Assembly: GCA_964641715.1 (NCBI GenBank)
Contig: CAZXMB010000027.1
Span: 1-22,039 of the forward strand
DNA length: 22,039 nt
Direction: 5' to 3'
DNA from: CAZXMB01 sp964641715
Lineage (GTDB): Bacteria; Desulfobacterota; BSN033; UBA1163
Positions 1-6,354 of the stretch are shown in pieces. Position numbers and translations under genes: made by a program. The notes below the pieces were generated by a model, which did not search any database, had not been told where the DNA came from, and saw only the letters and a list, made by a program, of their open reading frames with translations. The stretch's first letter is position 1; every line of letters begins with the position of its first letter.

Positions 1-111
1 GGAGCATCTGGTCAAAGGAGGGCCCGGAAAATAAGGGATGATCAGGAATGGGTCCGAATTCCTATGAGTTTACAGAGGCTTCAAACTGTTTTAAATGCTC
101 ATTCAGGGGGG

Positions 112-606
112 TTAGAGGTCAATGAACGGATCTTTGATCCGCTCAAGGTCTGCCTCCGAAATATGAACAATAAAAATCGATTCCCTTACCTCTTCCATGG
201 CAGAACCATAGATATAGTCAATGTTAATACCGGCCTCGCCAAATCTCTTTGCCACCCTGCCCAGCATCCCGGGTTGATTGATCAGTTTGAAAACGAGGAT
301 CGGTTCCTTTTCAAACAGGTATTTCCTCTGAAACAATAAATTTTCAGCCTCAACCGGTTTATCTACAAGGATCCGGATCAGGGAATAGTCTGAGGAGTCT
401 TTCAAAATACCCCGGTAGCTTTCCGCAAGAGCAATTCTCCGATTGGTTTTCTCTCTGATCCGGTAAAGCTCTTTGACAGAATCCTTTGCATTCTGGATGC
501 TCATGGCAAGGATATTGATATTTCCTTCCTTTAATACATCGCAGAGCTTCGAAAGCTCTCCAGGGGCATTCGTTAAAATGACCGAAAGCTGAGTCTTCTT
601 TTCCAT
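112..606 (-). CDS. Tandem ACT-domain protein
   Basis: This 164-residue soluble protein has two ACT-like halves. The first opens with a beta strand and the APGELSKLCDVL helix (about residues 5-40). The second, about residues 100-155, has the pattern QPGMLGRVAKRFGEAGINID. ACT domains bind small ligands, usually amino acids, and regulate enzymes or transcription. Stand-alone tandem-ACT proteins are common in anaerobic Desulfobacterota, often near phenylacetate-CoA ligase or indolepyruvate oxidoreductase genes, but no such partner lies in the window. The first half carries about 25 extra residues (roughly 42-68, rich in K, R and E) between strands that are normally adjacent. The ATG start is supported by AAGGGGA a few bases upstream. 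Family assignment is firm; ligand and target are unknown. Confidence 0.85.
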   Translation of the reverse strand: MEKKTQLSVILTNAPGELSKLCDVLKEGNINILAMSIQNAKDSVKELYRIREKTNRRIALAESYRGILKDSSDYSLIRILVDKPVEAENLLFQRKYLFEKEPILVFKLINQPGMLGRVAKRFGEAGINIDYIYGSAMEEVRESIFIVHISEADLERIKDPFIDL

Positions 607-653
607 CGTCGTCCCCTTTCTCTTAGGAACATAAGTTCAGATGTACTGGAGGC

Positions 654-682
654 AAAATAACAGATCAATCCGGGAAGGTCAA
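654..682 (-). promoter_or_regulatory. Candidate sigma70-type promoter for the ACT gene
   Basis: On the minus strand TTGACC (682-677) is followed, after 17 bases, by TATTTT (659-654). The ACT start codon lies about 48 bases downstream of the -10. The boxes match 5 of 6 and 4 of 6 consensus bases. Spacing is ideal, but the region is A/T-rich, so chance is possible. Confidence 0.4.
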
Positions 683-696
683 GAGCCAAAAGAGCA

Positions 697-740
697 AAAA
701 GAAATCATGTCAGGCCAAAAGAAATCACGAAAACGTGATT
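697..740. promoter_or_regulatory. Direct repeat and perfect dyad in the ACT/pstB1 divergent gap
   Basis: The divergent gap 607-829 contains a 13-base direct repeat AAAAGAAATCAYG at 697-709 and 717-729, a period of 20 bases, close to two helical turns. The second copy runs into a perfect dyad with 7-base arms AATCACG (723-729) and CGTGATT (734-740) around AAAA. There is no U-tract, so this looks like a protein-binding site rather than a terminator. It does not match the Pho box pattern. The binding factor is unknown. Confidence 0.35.
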
Positions 741-829
741 CGAGGATAAATTCCCTTGATCCGAAGATCATTATCTGTTAATTTCGGATAAAGAAAATCG
801 AAGGCTGTCAATTTACAAAAGACACTCCA

Positions 830-1600
830 ATGACAGAGTGGAATCCCACTGTAAAAATAGAAACTTGTGGTCTCAATTTTTATTATGGCTCCACCCGAGC
901 CCTCAAAGAAATCAACCTGCTCATCAAAGATCGCCAGATCACTGCTTTAATCGGGCCTTCAGGTTGTGGAAAATCGACTTTTTTAAGAACCCTCAACCGG
1001 ATGAACGAACTCATCTCCCATGCGCGAACCGAAGGGAGAGTGATGCTTGATGGCGAAGACATCTATCAATCTGATACGGATGTCTTTTCTCTGAGGAAAA
1101 GGGTGGGGATGGTCTTCCAGCGACCCAACCCATTTCCAAAGACCATCTTCGAAAATATTGCCTTTGGTCCGAGGGTGTTGGGGATCCATTCAAAGACCGA
1201 GATGGAAGGAATTGTGGAAAAAAGTCTTAAGGCCTCCGCTCTCTGGCCAGAGGTATCCGACCGTCTCCACTCGAATGCTTTGGCGCTCACGCTGGGACAA
1301 CAGCAACGTCTCTGCATTGCCCGTGTGCTTGCCCATCAACCTGAAGTGATTTTAATGGATGAGCCCTGTTCCGCACTTGACCCCATCACCACACGAAAAA
1401 TTGAGGAATTGATGCAGGAACTGAAAAAAGATTACACGATCGTCATTGTCACACATAACATGCAACAGGCAGCCCGTGCCTCCGACTGGACAGGTTTCTT
1501 TCTCCTCGGGGAACTGATTGAGTATGGGGCTACGGGAGATATCTTTACACGGCCTATTGACCAACGAACGGAAAATTACATTACAGGAAGATATGGATAG
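830..1600 (+). CDS. pstB: Phosphate ABC transporter ATP-binding protein (first PstB copy)
   Basis: A 256-residue cytoplasmic ATPase that would drive phosphate import with PstC/PstA. Visible elements: A-loop region FYYGS (17-21), Walker A GPSGCGKST (42-50), Q-loop FQRPNPFP with Q97, Walker B LMDEP with D177 and E178, SALDP D-loop, and H-loop H209. The length and the PstB-specific FQRPNPFP and EPCSALDP strings make the family assignment secure. The oddity is the signature: LTLGQ (153-157) replaces LSGGQ, so the second residue is Thr and the first glycine is Leu. Intact Walker and H-loop residues argue against a dead gene. The ATG has no clear Shine-Dalgarno. This copy sits upstream of pstS, separated from it by a palindromic repeat, whereas a second pstB follows pstA. 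Confidence 0.93.
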   Translation: MTEWNPTVKIETCGLNFYYGSTRALKEINLLIKDRQITALIGPSGCGKSTFLRTLNRMNELISHARTEGRVMLDGEDIYQSDTDVFSLRKRVGMVFQRPNPFPKTIFENIAFGPRVLGIHSKTEMEGIVEKSLKASALWPEVSDRLHSNALALTLGQQQRLCIARVLAHQPEVILMDEPCSALDPITTRKIEELMQELKKDYTIVIVTHNMQQAARASDWTGFFLLGELIEYGATGDIFTRPIDQRTENYITGRYG

Positions 1601-1606
1601 GCCCCC

Positions 1607-1616
1607 CTCCGGAGGC
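1607..1616. repeat. Short palindrome just after pstB1
   Basis: CCTCCGGAGG is a perfect 10-base palindrome six bases past the pstB1 stop. It could form a small hairpin or be fortuitous; no U-tract follows. Confidence 0.25.
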
Positions 1617-1622
1617 AATCAT

Positions 1623-1763
1623 CAAATTACAATCACCAATAAACAAATAATAACCAAACACCAATGACCGAAATTACAAAGTAAAAAACGTACATGCATT
1701 TGGTCATTTGAAATTGTAAATTGGAACCTGTTTAGATCTTTGGATCGGGTTATTGGAATTTGG
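1623..1763. repeat. Palindromic A/T-rich intergenic repeat, copy 1
   Basis: The pstB1-pstS gap is filled by an imperfect palindrome rich in CAAAT/ATTTG motifs. Its left half includes CAAATAATAAC and CCAATGACCGAAA; its right half includes ATTTGGTCATTT, the rough inverse complement, and ends TTATTGGAATTTGG. Aligned by hand without gaps, the first 59 bases match copy 2 (from 5831) at about 43 positions, sharing CAAATAATAAC and CAATGACC exactly. No ORF or transposase is present. The right end reaches the possible TTG start of pstS. It looks like a non-coding mobile palindrome (REP/MITE-like) that could also fold in RNA. Confidence 0.7.
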
Positions 1764-1777
1764 ATGAACAGGTTGGA

Positions 1778-2596
1778 ATGAATTCGAGAGCATCATACTC
1801 ATTCTGGTTCCTTTTTCTAATGGTGCTATTCCTTGTAGTGGGATGCCAGCGATCGAGGGCAGGGATTACGGTCGCGGGATCGACCTCTGTTGAACCTTTT
1901 GCCGAACTGTTAGCTGAGGAGTATATGAGGCAAAACCCTTCTCTCCATATCTATGTCCAGGGAGGCGGGTCCACTGCAGGAATCGAGGCCGTTGAAACCG
2001 GGGCCGCAAGCATTGGAATGTCTTCACGCAATTTAATAGGTAAGGAACTTAAACTTCATGCAGTCACCATCGCGAAGGATGCCATTGCCATTATTGTCCA
2101 CCCAACGAATAGTATTCACAATCTTCCCCTGGACCAGATCAGGGAGGTTTTTTCCGGAAAAATAACGAATTGGAAAGAGTTGGGGGGACCCAACAAACCG
2201 ATCGATGTGGTCACCCGGGAGGAGGGTTCGGGGACGAGAGAATCCTTCCAGAAGTTTGTGATGGAAAAAGAGGATATCAGCCTCGGAGCATTGGTCCAGG
2301 ATTCGAATGGCGCGGTGCGGCAGGTCATTTCGAGCGACCCTCATGCCATCGGTTATATCTCTTTGGGTCTGGTCAATGACCAGGTAAAGGCGGTTAAAAT
2401 TTCAGGGGTAGAACCCAATTTGAGCAATGTCCACAATGGCCAGTATCCATTGGTCCGTCCTTTTTTATTCATCTTTAACGGAGAACCCGCTGGAGAAGCG
2501 AAATCCTTTTTGGAATTCGTCCTGAACCGTCAGGCACAGAAATTACTCCTGAAGGAAGGACTCGTGCCCGTGCTCCAAAAACTCGATGAGGGGTGA
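1778..2596 (+). CDS. pstS: Periplasmic phosphate-binding lipoprotein PstS
   Basis: The solute receptor that captures phosphate and passes it to PstC/PstA. From this ATG the protein has 272 residues. The N-terminus is a lipoprotein signal: a hydrophobic run (9-21) ending in the lipobox VVGC, with Cys23 the likely lipidated residue. The mature part has PstS hallmarks: VAGSTSVEPFAELLAEEY, QGGGSTAGIEAV and REEGSGTRESF, which contribute phosphate-binding Ser, Thr, Gly and Arg residues. I chose ATG 1778 because AGG lies five bases upstream. A TTG at 1760, still inside the repeat, would add six residues and has a poorer ribosome site. The stop overlaps the pstC GTG start by four bases, indicating translational coupling. 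Confidence 0.94.
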   Translation: MNSRASYSFWFLFLMVLFLVVGCQRSRAGITVAGSTSVEPFAELLAEEYMRQNPSLHIYVQGGGSTAGIEAVETGAASIGMSSRNLIGKELKLHAVTIAKDAIAIIVHPTNSIHNLPLDQIREVFSGKITNWKELGGPNKPIDVVTREEGSGTRESFQKFVMEKEDISLGALVQDSNGAVRQVISSDPHAIGYISLGLVNDQVKAVKISGVEPNLSNVHNGQYPLVRPFLFIFNGEPAGEAKSFLEFVLNRQAQKLLLKEGLVPVLQKLDEG

Positions 2597-3447
2597 GAAT
2601 CGCCGTGAAAGAGAAGATCATTGAGAAGGTTCTCCTGCTGATCGCACTCTCCTCCATTTTTATATTGGGCTTGATCACCTTCTTCATTTTTGAGGAAGGA
2701 ATTCCTTTGATCTTAAGGATCGGTCCAAAAGCCTTTCTGCTGGGAGAAAAATGGATTCCAAGCAAGGGTTTGTTTGGTATCTTTCCAATGATCGTGAGTT
2801 CCTTCTGGGTGACTCTGGGGGCTCTCCTTTTGGGCGTTCCCCTTGGATTGGCCTGCACGATCTTTTTGTCAGAGCTGATTCCCCCTTCGGTAGGAACATT
2901 ATTTCGACCTGCCATCCAGCTTCTGGCGGCCATCCCTTCGGTGATCTACGGTTTCTGGGGGTTGATCGTTCTTGTCCCTCTGATTCGAAATCATCTGGGA
3001 GGGCCCGGCATGAGCATTCTCGCAGGGTCGTTGGTCTTAAGCTTTATGATCCTTCCCACCATTATCACTATTTCAGAAGATTCCATAAAAGCCCTTCCCC
3101 CTTCTTACAAAGCAGGGGCTCTCGCATTAGGAGCAACGCACTGGCAGACCATCTGGCGGGTATTGATCCCGTCTGCCAGATCCGGAATCGTGACCAGCAT
3201 CATTTTAGGCATGGGCCGTGCCATCGGAGAGACCATGGCGATGATCATGATCCTCGGGAATGCGGTGAAACTACCCGTTTCTTTTCTCGATTCGGCCCGG
3301 ACACTCACCACCAATATCGGTATCGAAATGGGATATGCCGCCGGGGATCATCGTCAAGCCCTCTTTGCTACGGGGATTGTTCTCTTTTTTATCATTATGG
3401 GTCTAAATTCCCTTGCGATCTTTCTCTCGAGGAGAAGAATCCGTTGA
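2593..3447 (+). CDS. pstC: Phosphate ABC transporter permease PstC
   Basis: A 284-residue inner-membrane permease with about six hydrophobic segments, the first at roughly residues 11-34. It carries the EAA-type cytoplasmic loop that docks on the ATPase (ALALGATHWQTIWRVLIPSARSGI, with the following GRAIGETMA), plus the PstC-like AIPSVIYGFWGL segment. It is shorter than the E. coli protein, mostly in the periplasmic loop after the first helix. The start is GTG inside a GTGA overlap with the pstS stop, with GAGGGG overlapping the start. A second in-frame GTG at 2605 is better spaced from that sequence and could be used instead. The stop overlaps the pstA TTG start by four bases. Confidence 0.93.
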   Translation: MRIAVKEKIIEKVLLLIALSSIFILGLITFFIFEEGIPLILRIGPKAFLLGEKWIPSKGLFGIFPMIVSSFWVTLGALLLGVPLGLACTIFLSELIPPSVGTLFRPAIQLLAAIPSVIYGFWGLIVLVPLIRNHLGGPGMSILAGSLVLSFMILPTIITISEDSIKALPPSYKAGALALGATHWQTIWRVLIPSARSGIVTSIILGMGRAIGETMAMIMILGNAVKLPVSFLDSARTLTTNIGIEMGYAAGDHRQALFATGIVLFFIIMGLNSLAIFLSRRRIR

Positions 3448-4286
3448 TTTTCAATCGTACTCGTTATTTGACCCAGAACATTGCAAAATTTCTTATCTGG
3501 ATGGCAGCCCTTTCCACCATCGCCGTGATGATCTTGATCCTTTTCCAGATTCTCAGGGAAGGATTACCTGTCCTTCACCTCAACTTTTTTTTCGATTCTC
3601 CAAGAGAAATGGGACGGGAAGGCGGTATCCTTTCCACGATCATCGGAACCATGGCCCTCACTATTGTAGCGGTCATCTTTGCGACCCCTCTGGGGGTAGG
3701 GACAGCCATCTTCCTGAGAGAGTATACAAGGGAGAGCAGGATTGGCCGGATGATTCGTTTCGGGACGGACTGCCTGGCCGGAGTACCCTCTATCATCTTT
3801 GGGTTGTTCGGGTTTGTTTTTTTTGTCATCCGGTTGAACATGGGGTGGTCCATCCTCTCCGGAGGGTTGACCATGGCTGCCATGATTTTACCCACGGTGA
3901 TCAGCACAGCGGAAGAGTCGATAAAAGCAGTCCCCTATTCGTACCGGGAAGTAAGCTACTCCCTGGGTGGAACGAAATGGCAGACGGTGACCCGTGCAGT
4001 GCTTCCGAGTGCATTACCGGGGATCCTGACCGGGATCTTACTCAGTGTCGGCAGAAGTATCGGGGAAACGGCGGCTGTTATTCTAACCGCAGGCTCCTCT
4101 CTGGTCATGCCCACTTCACTCTTTTCACCCATCCGCACCATGTCCGTTCATTTTTATATCCTTGCCAGAGAAGGCATTTCAATGAAAATGGCTTATGGGA
4201 CTGGAGCGGCTTTGATCTTGCTCGTTCTGATCATCAATATGCTGGCTCATTGGATGATCAACCAATATATCCGGCATCGGGCTTAA
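3444..4286 (+). CDS. pstA: Phosphate ABC transporter permease PstA
   Basis: A 280-residue inner-membrane permease pairing with PstC. It has about six hydrophobic segments; AGVPSIIFGLFGFVFF and the docking loop SLGGTKWQTVTRAVLPSAL, followed by GRSIGETAA, are PstA/PstC family hallmarks. The start is TTG, embedded as TTGA over the pstC stop, with GGAG nine bases upstream. The same frame stays open upstream as far as 2751 inside pstC, but that part is a shadow with no membrane-protein character. A 74-base gap holding an inverted repeat separates pstA from pstB2. Confidence 0.93.
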   Translation: MIFNRTRYLTQNIAKFLIWMAALSTIAVMILILFQILREGLPVLHLNFFFDSPREMGREGGILSTIIGTMALTIVAVIFATPLGVGTAIFLREYTRESRIGRMIRFGTDCLAGVPSIIFGLFGFVFFVIRLNMGWSILSGGLTMAAMILPTVISTAEESIKAVPYSYREVSYSLGGTKWQTVTRAVLPSALPGILTGILLSVGRSIGETAAVILTAGSSLVMPTSLFSPIRTMSVHFYILAREGISMKMAYGTGAALILLVLIINMLAHWMINQYIRHRA

Positions 4287-4350
4287 ACCCCGTTAGAGAT
4301 TCTGATCGTTACGAGTTGAAACAGAGTAGAGCAATATTTCCAACAGGGTT
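4286..4350. repeat. Inverted repeat between pstA and pstB2
   Basis: AACCCCGTTAGAGAT (4286-4300) is matched in inverse complement by ATTTCCAACAGGGTT (4336-4350) at 12 of 15 positions, giving an imperfect stem around a 35-base loop. It fills the pstA-pstB2 gap and ends directly before the pstB2 Shine-Dalgarno AGGGAG. It resembles a second family of intergenic palindromes, but I see only one copy here. In mRNA it could affect processing or pstB2 translation. Confidence 0.45.
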
Positions 4351-4360
4351 AGGGAGTGTT

Positions 4361-5119
4361 ATGTCTCAGAGGGTTAAAATCGCCATTAAGGATTTCAATT
4401 TTCACTACGAGTCCGTTCAGGCCCTGCGGAATATCAACCTCGATATTCCACCGAAACAGATATTTGCCGTTTTTGGCCCGGCCCGAAGTGGCAAGACCAC
4501 TCTCCTCAAAAGCCTTAATCGTCTAACGGATTTAATCTTCGGATCCGGCCATACAGGGACTATTTCCCTGGACGGAATGGATATCTATGATCCGAAGGTT
4601 GACTTGATCGAGCTCAGGAGGCGCATCGGAATGCTGTTTGATCTTCCAACTCCCCTTCCCATGTCCATTTTCGATAATGTGGCCTATGGTCTCAAATTGA
4701 GCGGTAAGAATAAAAAATATTTGAATGAAAGGGTCGAAAAGGCATTAAAATCAGCCGTGCTCTGGGAGGAGGTAAAAGATCGCCTTCACGCCTCCGCCCT
4801 CCGTCTTTCAGGCGGGCAACAGCAACGGCTCTGTATGGCCAGGATATTAACCCTGGAACCGGAGGTCCTCCTTCTCGATGAACCCTGCTCAGGACTCGAT
4901 CCCATCTCGACCGCCAGCATCGAGGAGACACTCAATCAATTGAAGAAGGAATATACGATCGTCATTGTCCCCCACAATATCCAGCAGGCCTCACGGGTGG
5001 CGGATCACGCCGGATTCTTTTTAAACGGTGAGCTGATCGAAGAAGGACCCGCTTACCAGATCTTCACCCGGCCGAAAAATAAACAGACAGAGGATTATTT
5101 GACAGGACGCTTCGGTTAG
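4361..5119 (+). CDS. pstB: Phosphate ABC transporter ATP-binding protein (second PstB copy, Q-loop variant)
   Basis: A 252-residue PstB paralogue. Visible elements: A-loop region FHYES, Walker A GPARSGKTT (39-47), canonical signature LSGGQ (149-153), Walker B LLDEP with D173 and E174, SGLDP D-loop and H-loop H205. The Q-loop glutamine is replaced: the usual FQRPNPFP string is FDLPTPLP here, with Asp94 at the Q position. That residue normally couples the ATP/Mg site to the permease. The PstB1 defect lies in a different motif, so the copies look complementary. The ATG follows AGGGAG by four bases, and the gene sits between pstA and phoU in the usual pstB position. The same frame is open upstream through pstA, but only the part from this ATG looks like protein. 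Confidence 0.93.
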   Translation: MSQRVKIAIKDFNFHYESVQALRNINLDIPPKQIFAVFGPARSGKTTLLKSLNRLTDLIFGSGHTGTISLDGMDIYDPKVDLIELRRRIGMLFDLPTPLPMSIFDNVAYGLKLSGKNKKYLNERVEKALKSAVLWEEVKDRLHASALRLSGGQQQRLCMARILTLEPEVLLLDEPCSGLDPISTASIEETLNQLKKEYTIVIVPHNIQQASRVADHAGFFLNGELIEEGPAYQIFTRPKNKQTEDYLTGRFG

Positions 5120-5145
5120 AAGATGATTGTTCAAAGGAGAAAAAG

Positions 5146-5826
5146 ATGGTGACCGAAACACAGTTTCAAAAGGAGTTAGAGGAGTTAAAGGAAAACCTCT
5201 TCAGGATGGCCTCTCTCGTCGAAGGGGCGATCCGGGATGCGGTCCAGTCTCTGGTCAAAAGGGACTCCAGCCTGGCGCAAAAAACTTTCGACGGTGAGGA
5301 ACACATCAACAAAGCCGAGATTATGATTGATGAGATGTGCTTAAGGCTCCTTGCCCTAAGGCAACCTGTGGCCGTCGACCTTCGGTTCATTACCTCTGCG
5401 ATGAAGATTGTAACGGACCTGGAGCGGATGGGAGATCAGGCCGTCAATATTGCCGAGCGGGCGATCTCTCTCAATCAAGAACCCCAGCTCAAACCCTATA
5501 TCGATATTCCTCGAATGGCTGAAATCACCCAATCCATGGTCAAGGATGTTCTCGATGCCTTCATCCACAGCGACCCAAAACTGGCCCGCTCCGTTTGTGA
5601 AAGGGATGATCTGGTGGATGGACTAAATGACCAGGTTTTCCGGGAGCTCCTGACCTATATGATCTCTGATCCCAAAACGATTACCCGGGCAGTGCACCTA
5701 ATGATTGTTTGCCGCTGTCTGGAACGGATTGCAGACCATGCGACCAACATTGCCGAAGATGTGATCTTCATGGTGGATGCCCTGGTAATCAAGCATCATG
5801 CCGATACCACAGAAGAGAAAGGATAA
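5146..5826 (+). CDS. phoU: Phosphate signalling/transport accessory protein PhoU
   Basis: A 226-residue soluble all-helical protein, normal length for PhoU, which binds metal ions, acts with the Pst transporter and mutes PhoR-PhoB signalling in organisms that have it. The duplicated helical repeat is visible: ALRQPVAVDLRFITSAMKI with DLERMGDQAVNIAER (about residues 70-105) and the second-half counterpart MIVCRCLERIADHATNIAED (about 185-205), both with the family E/D-R-x-x-D-x-x-x-N-I-A-E metal-site signature. The ATG is preceded by AAAGGAG, 26 bases after pstB2, so it is the last gene of the pst operon. No phoR or phoB gene lies in the window. Confidence 0.95.
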   Translation: MVTETQFQKELEELKENLFRMASLVEGAIRDAVQSLVKRDSSLAQKTFDGEEHINKAEIMIDEMCLRLLALRQPVAVDLRFITSAMKIVTDLERMGDQAVNIAERAISLNQEPQLKPYIDIPRMAEITQSMVKDVLDAFIHSDPKLARSVCERDDLVDGLNDQVFRELLTYMISDPKTITRAVHLMIVCRCLERIADHATNIAEDVIFMVDALVIKHHADTTEEKG

Positions 5827-5830
5827 GCAC

Positions 5831-5961
5831 CAAATTTCAAGCACGAGATCACAAATAATAACAAAAATTCAATGACCAAAACTTAAAGGAAAGAATCAAA
5901 TTTCTGTTATTTGAAGATTGGTTATTTGAATTTCTTTGGATCTTGAAATTTGGAATTTGGG
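5831..5961. repeat. Palindromic A/T-rich intergenic repeat, copy 2
   Basis: The phoU-downstream gap is filled by a second copy of the palindrome found at 1623-1763. Its ends form a perfect 11-base inverted repeat: CAAATTTCAAG (5831-5841) and CTTGAAATTTG (5942-5952). Shared blocks with copy 1 include CAAATAATAAC and CAATGACC. The end lies within ten bases of the next gene's ATG and supplies GGGA (5959-5962), the only Shine-Dalgarno-like sequence for that start. In RNA it would form a long imperfect hairpin that might protect or terminate the pst transcript. Confidence 0.7.
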
Positions 5962-5968
5962 ATTTTAA

Positions 5969-6337
5969 ATGGCGAAGTTTGATACCGATCTCGAAATCCT
6001 CAGGCGGCAGGTGATTGTTGAGACCTATCGGTCCCGGGGACCGGGAGGCCAGAGGAAGAACAAGACGGAGACAGCTGTTCGCTTACGGCATCATCCTTCG
6101 GGCGTCACAGTCACGGCCACTGAAAACCGGTCACAGGCCCGGAATCTCGAACTGGCGTTCGAGAGGCTTAGGGACCGTCTCCTGAGGCTTAACCAGCCGA
6201 AGAAGCGGCGTATCCCAACTTCCATTCCCCTCAAGGCAGTTAAAAAACGGAAGGAAGAAAAAGAGATGCTCTCTCTCAAAAAAGAGCAGCGGCAGAAGTT
6301 TCTAAAAAAGATTGATCGCGGATATGACAGCATTTAA
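5969..6337 (+). CDS. Small GGQ-motif peptidyl-tRNA hydrolase / release-factor-like protein
   Basis: A 122-residue protein with the class I release-factor catalytic domain only. GPGGQRKNKTETAVRLRH (about residues 24-41) contains the universal GGQ, whose glutamine places water on the peptidyl-tRNA ester in the ribosome. It is followed by HPSGVTVTATENRSQARN, typical of RF-like proteins. There is no codon-recognition domain. The C-terminal third is strongly basic (many K and R), as in ArfB-type rescue factors whose tail enters the empty mRNA channel. The likely role is stalled-ribosome rescue. It could also be one of the uncharacterised release-factor-like proteins close to mitochondrial C12orf65, so I do not assign arfB. 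The ATG has only GGGA six bases upstream, supplied by the repeat. Confidence 0.85.
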   Translation: MAKFDTDLEILRRQVIVETYRSRGPGGQRKNKTETAVRLRHHPSGVTVTATENRSQARNLELAFERLRDRLLRLNQPKKRRIPTSIPLKAVKKRKEEKEMLSLKKEQRQKFLKKIDRGYDSI

Positions 6338-6354
6338 AATAGAAGCGGTGTAAG

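Noticed and set aside
64..339. 91-residue plus-strand frame at the window start
   Set aside because: It is antisense to the ACT gene and shows no domain.
775..810. CTGTTAAT and CTGTCAAT words upstream of pstB1 as a Pho box
   Set aside because: Pho boxes are tandem 7-mers with 11-base period; these are 30 bases apart and imperfect.
2475..2933. 152-residue minus-strand frame over pstS/pstC
   Set aside because: Antisense to conserved genes, with no recognisable domain or ribosome site.
2751..3443. Long open frame continuing upstream of pstA within pstC
   Set aside because: The translated part is His/Ser/Arg-rich and low in membrane character; pstC in the other frame is clearly the gene.
3413..4360. 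Open frame upstream of and fused to pstB2
   Set aside because: It is a shadow frame over pstA; the ABC domain begins at the ATG at 4361 with its own Shine-Dalgarno.
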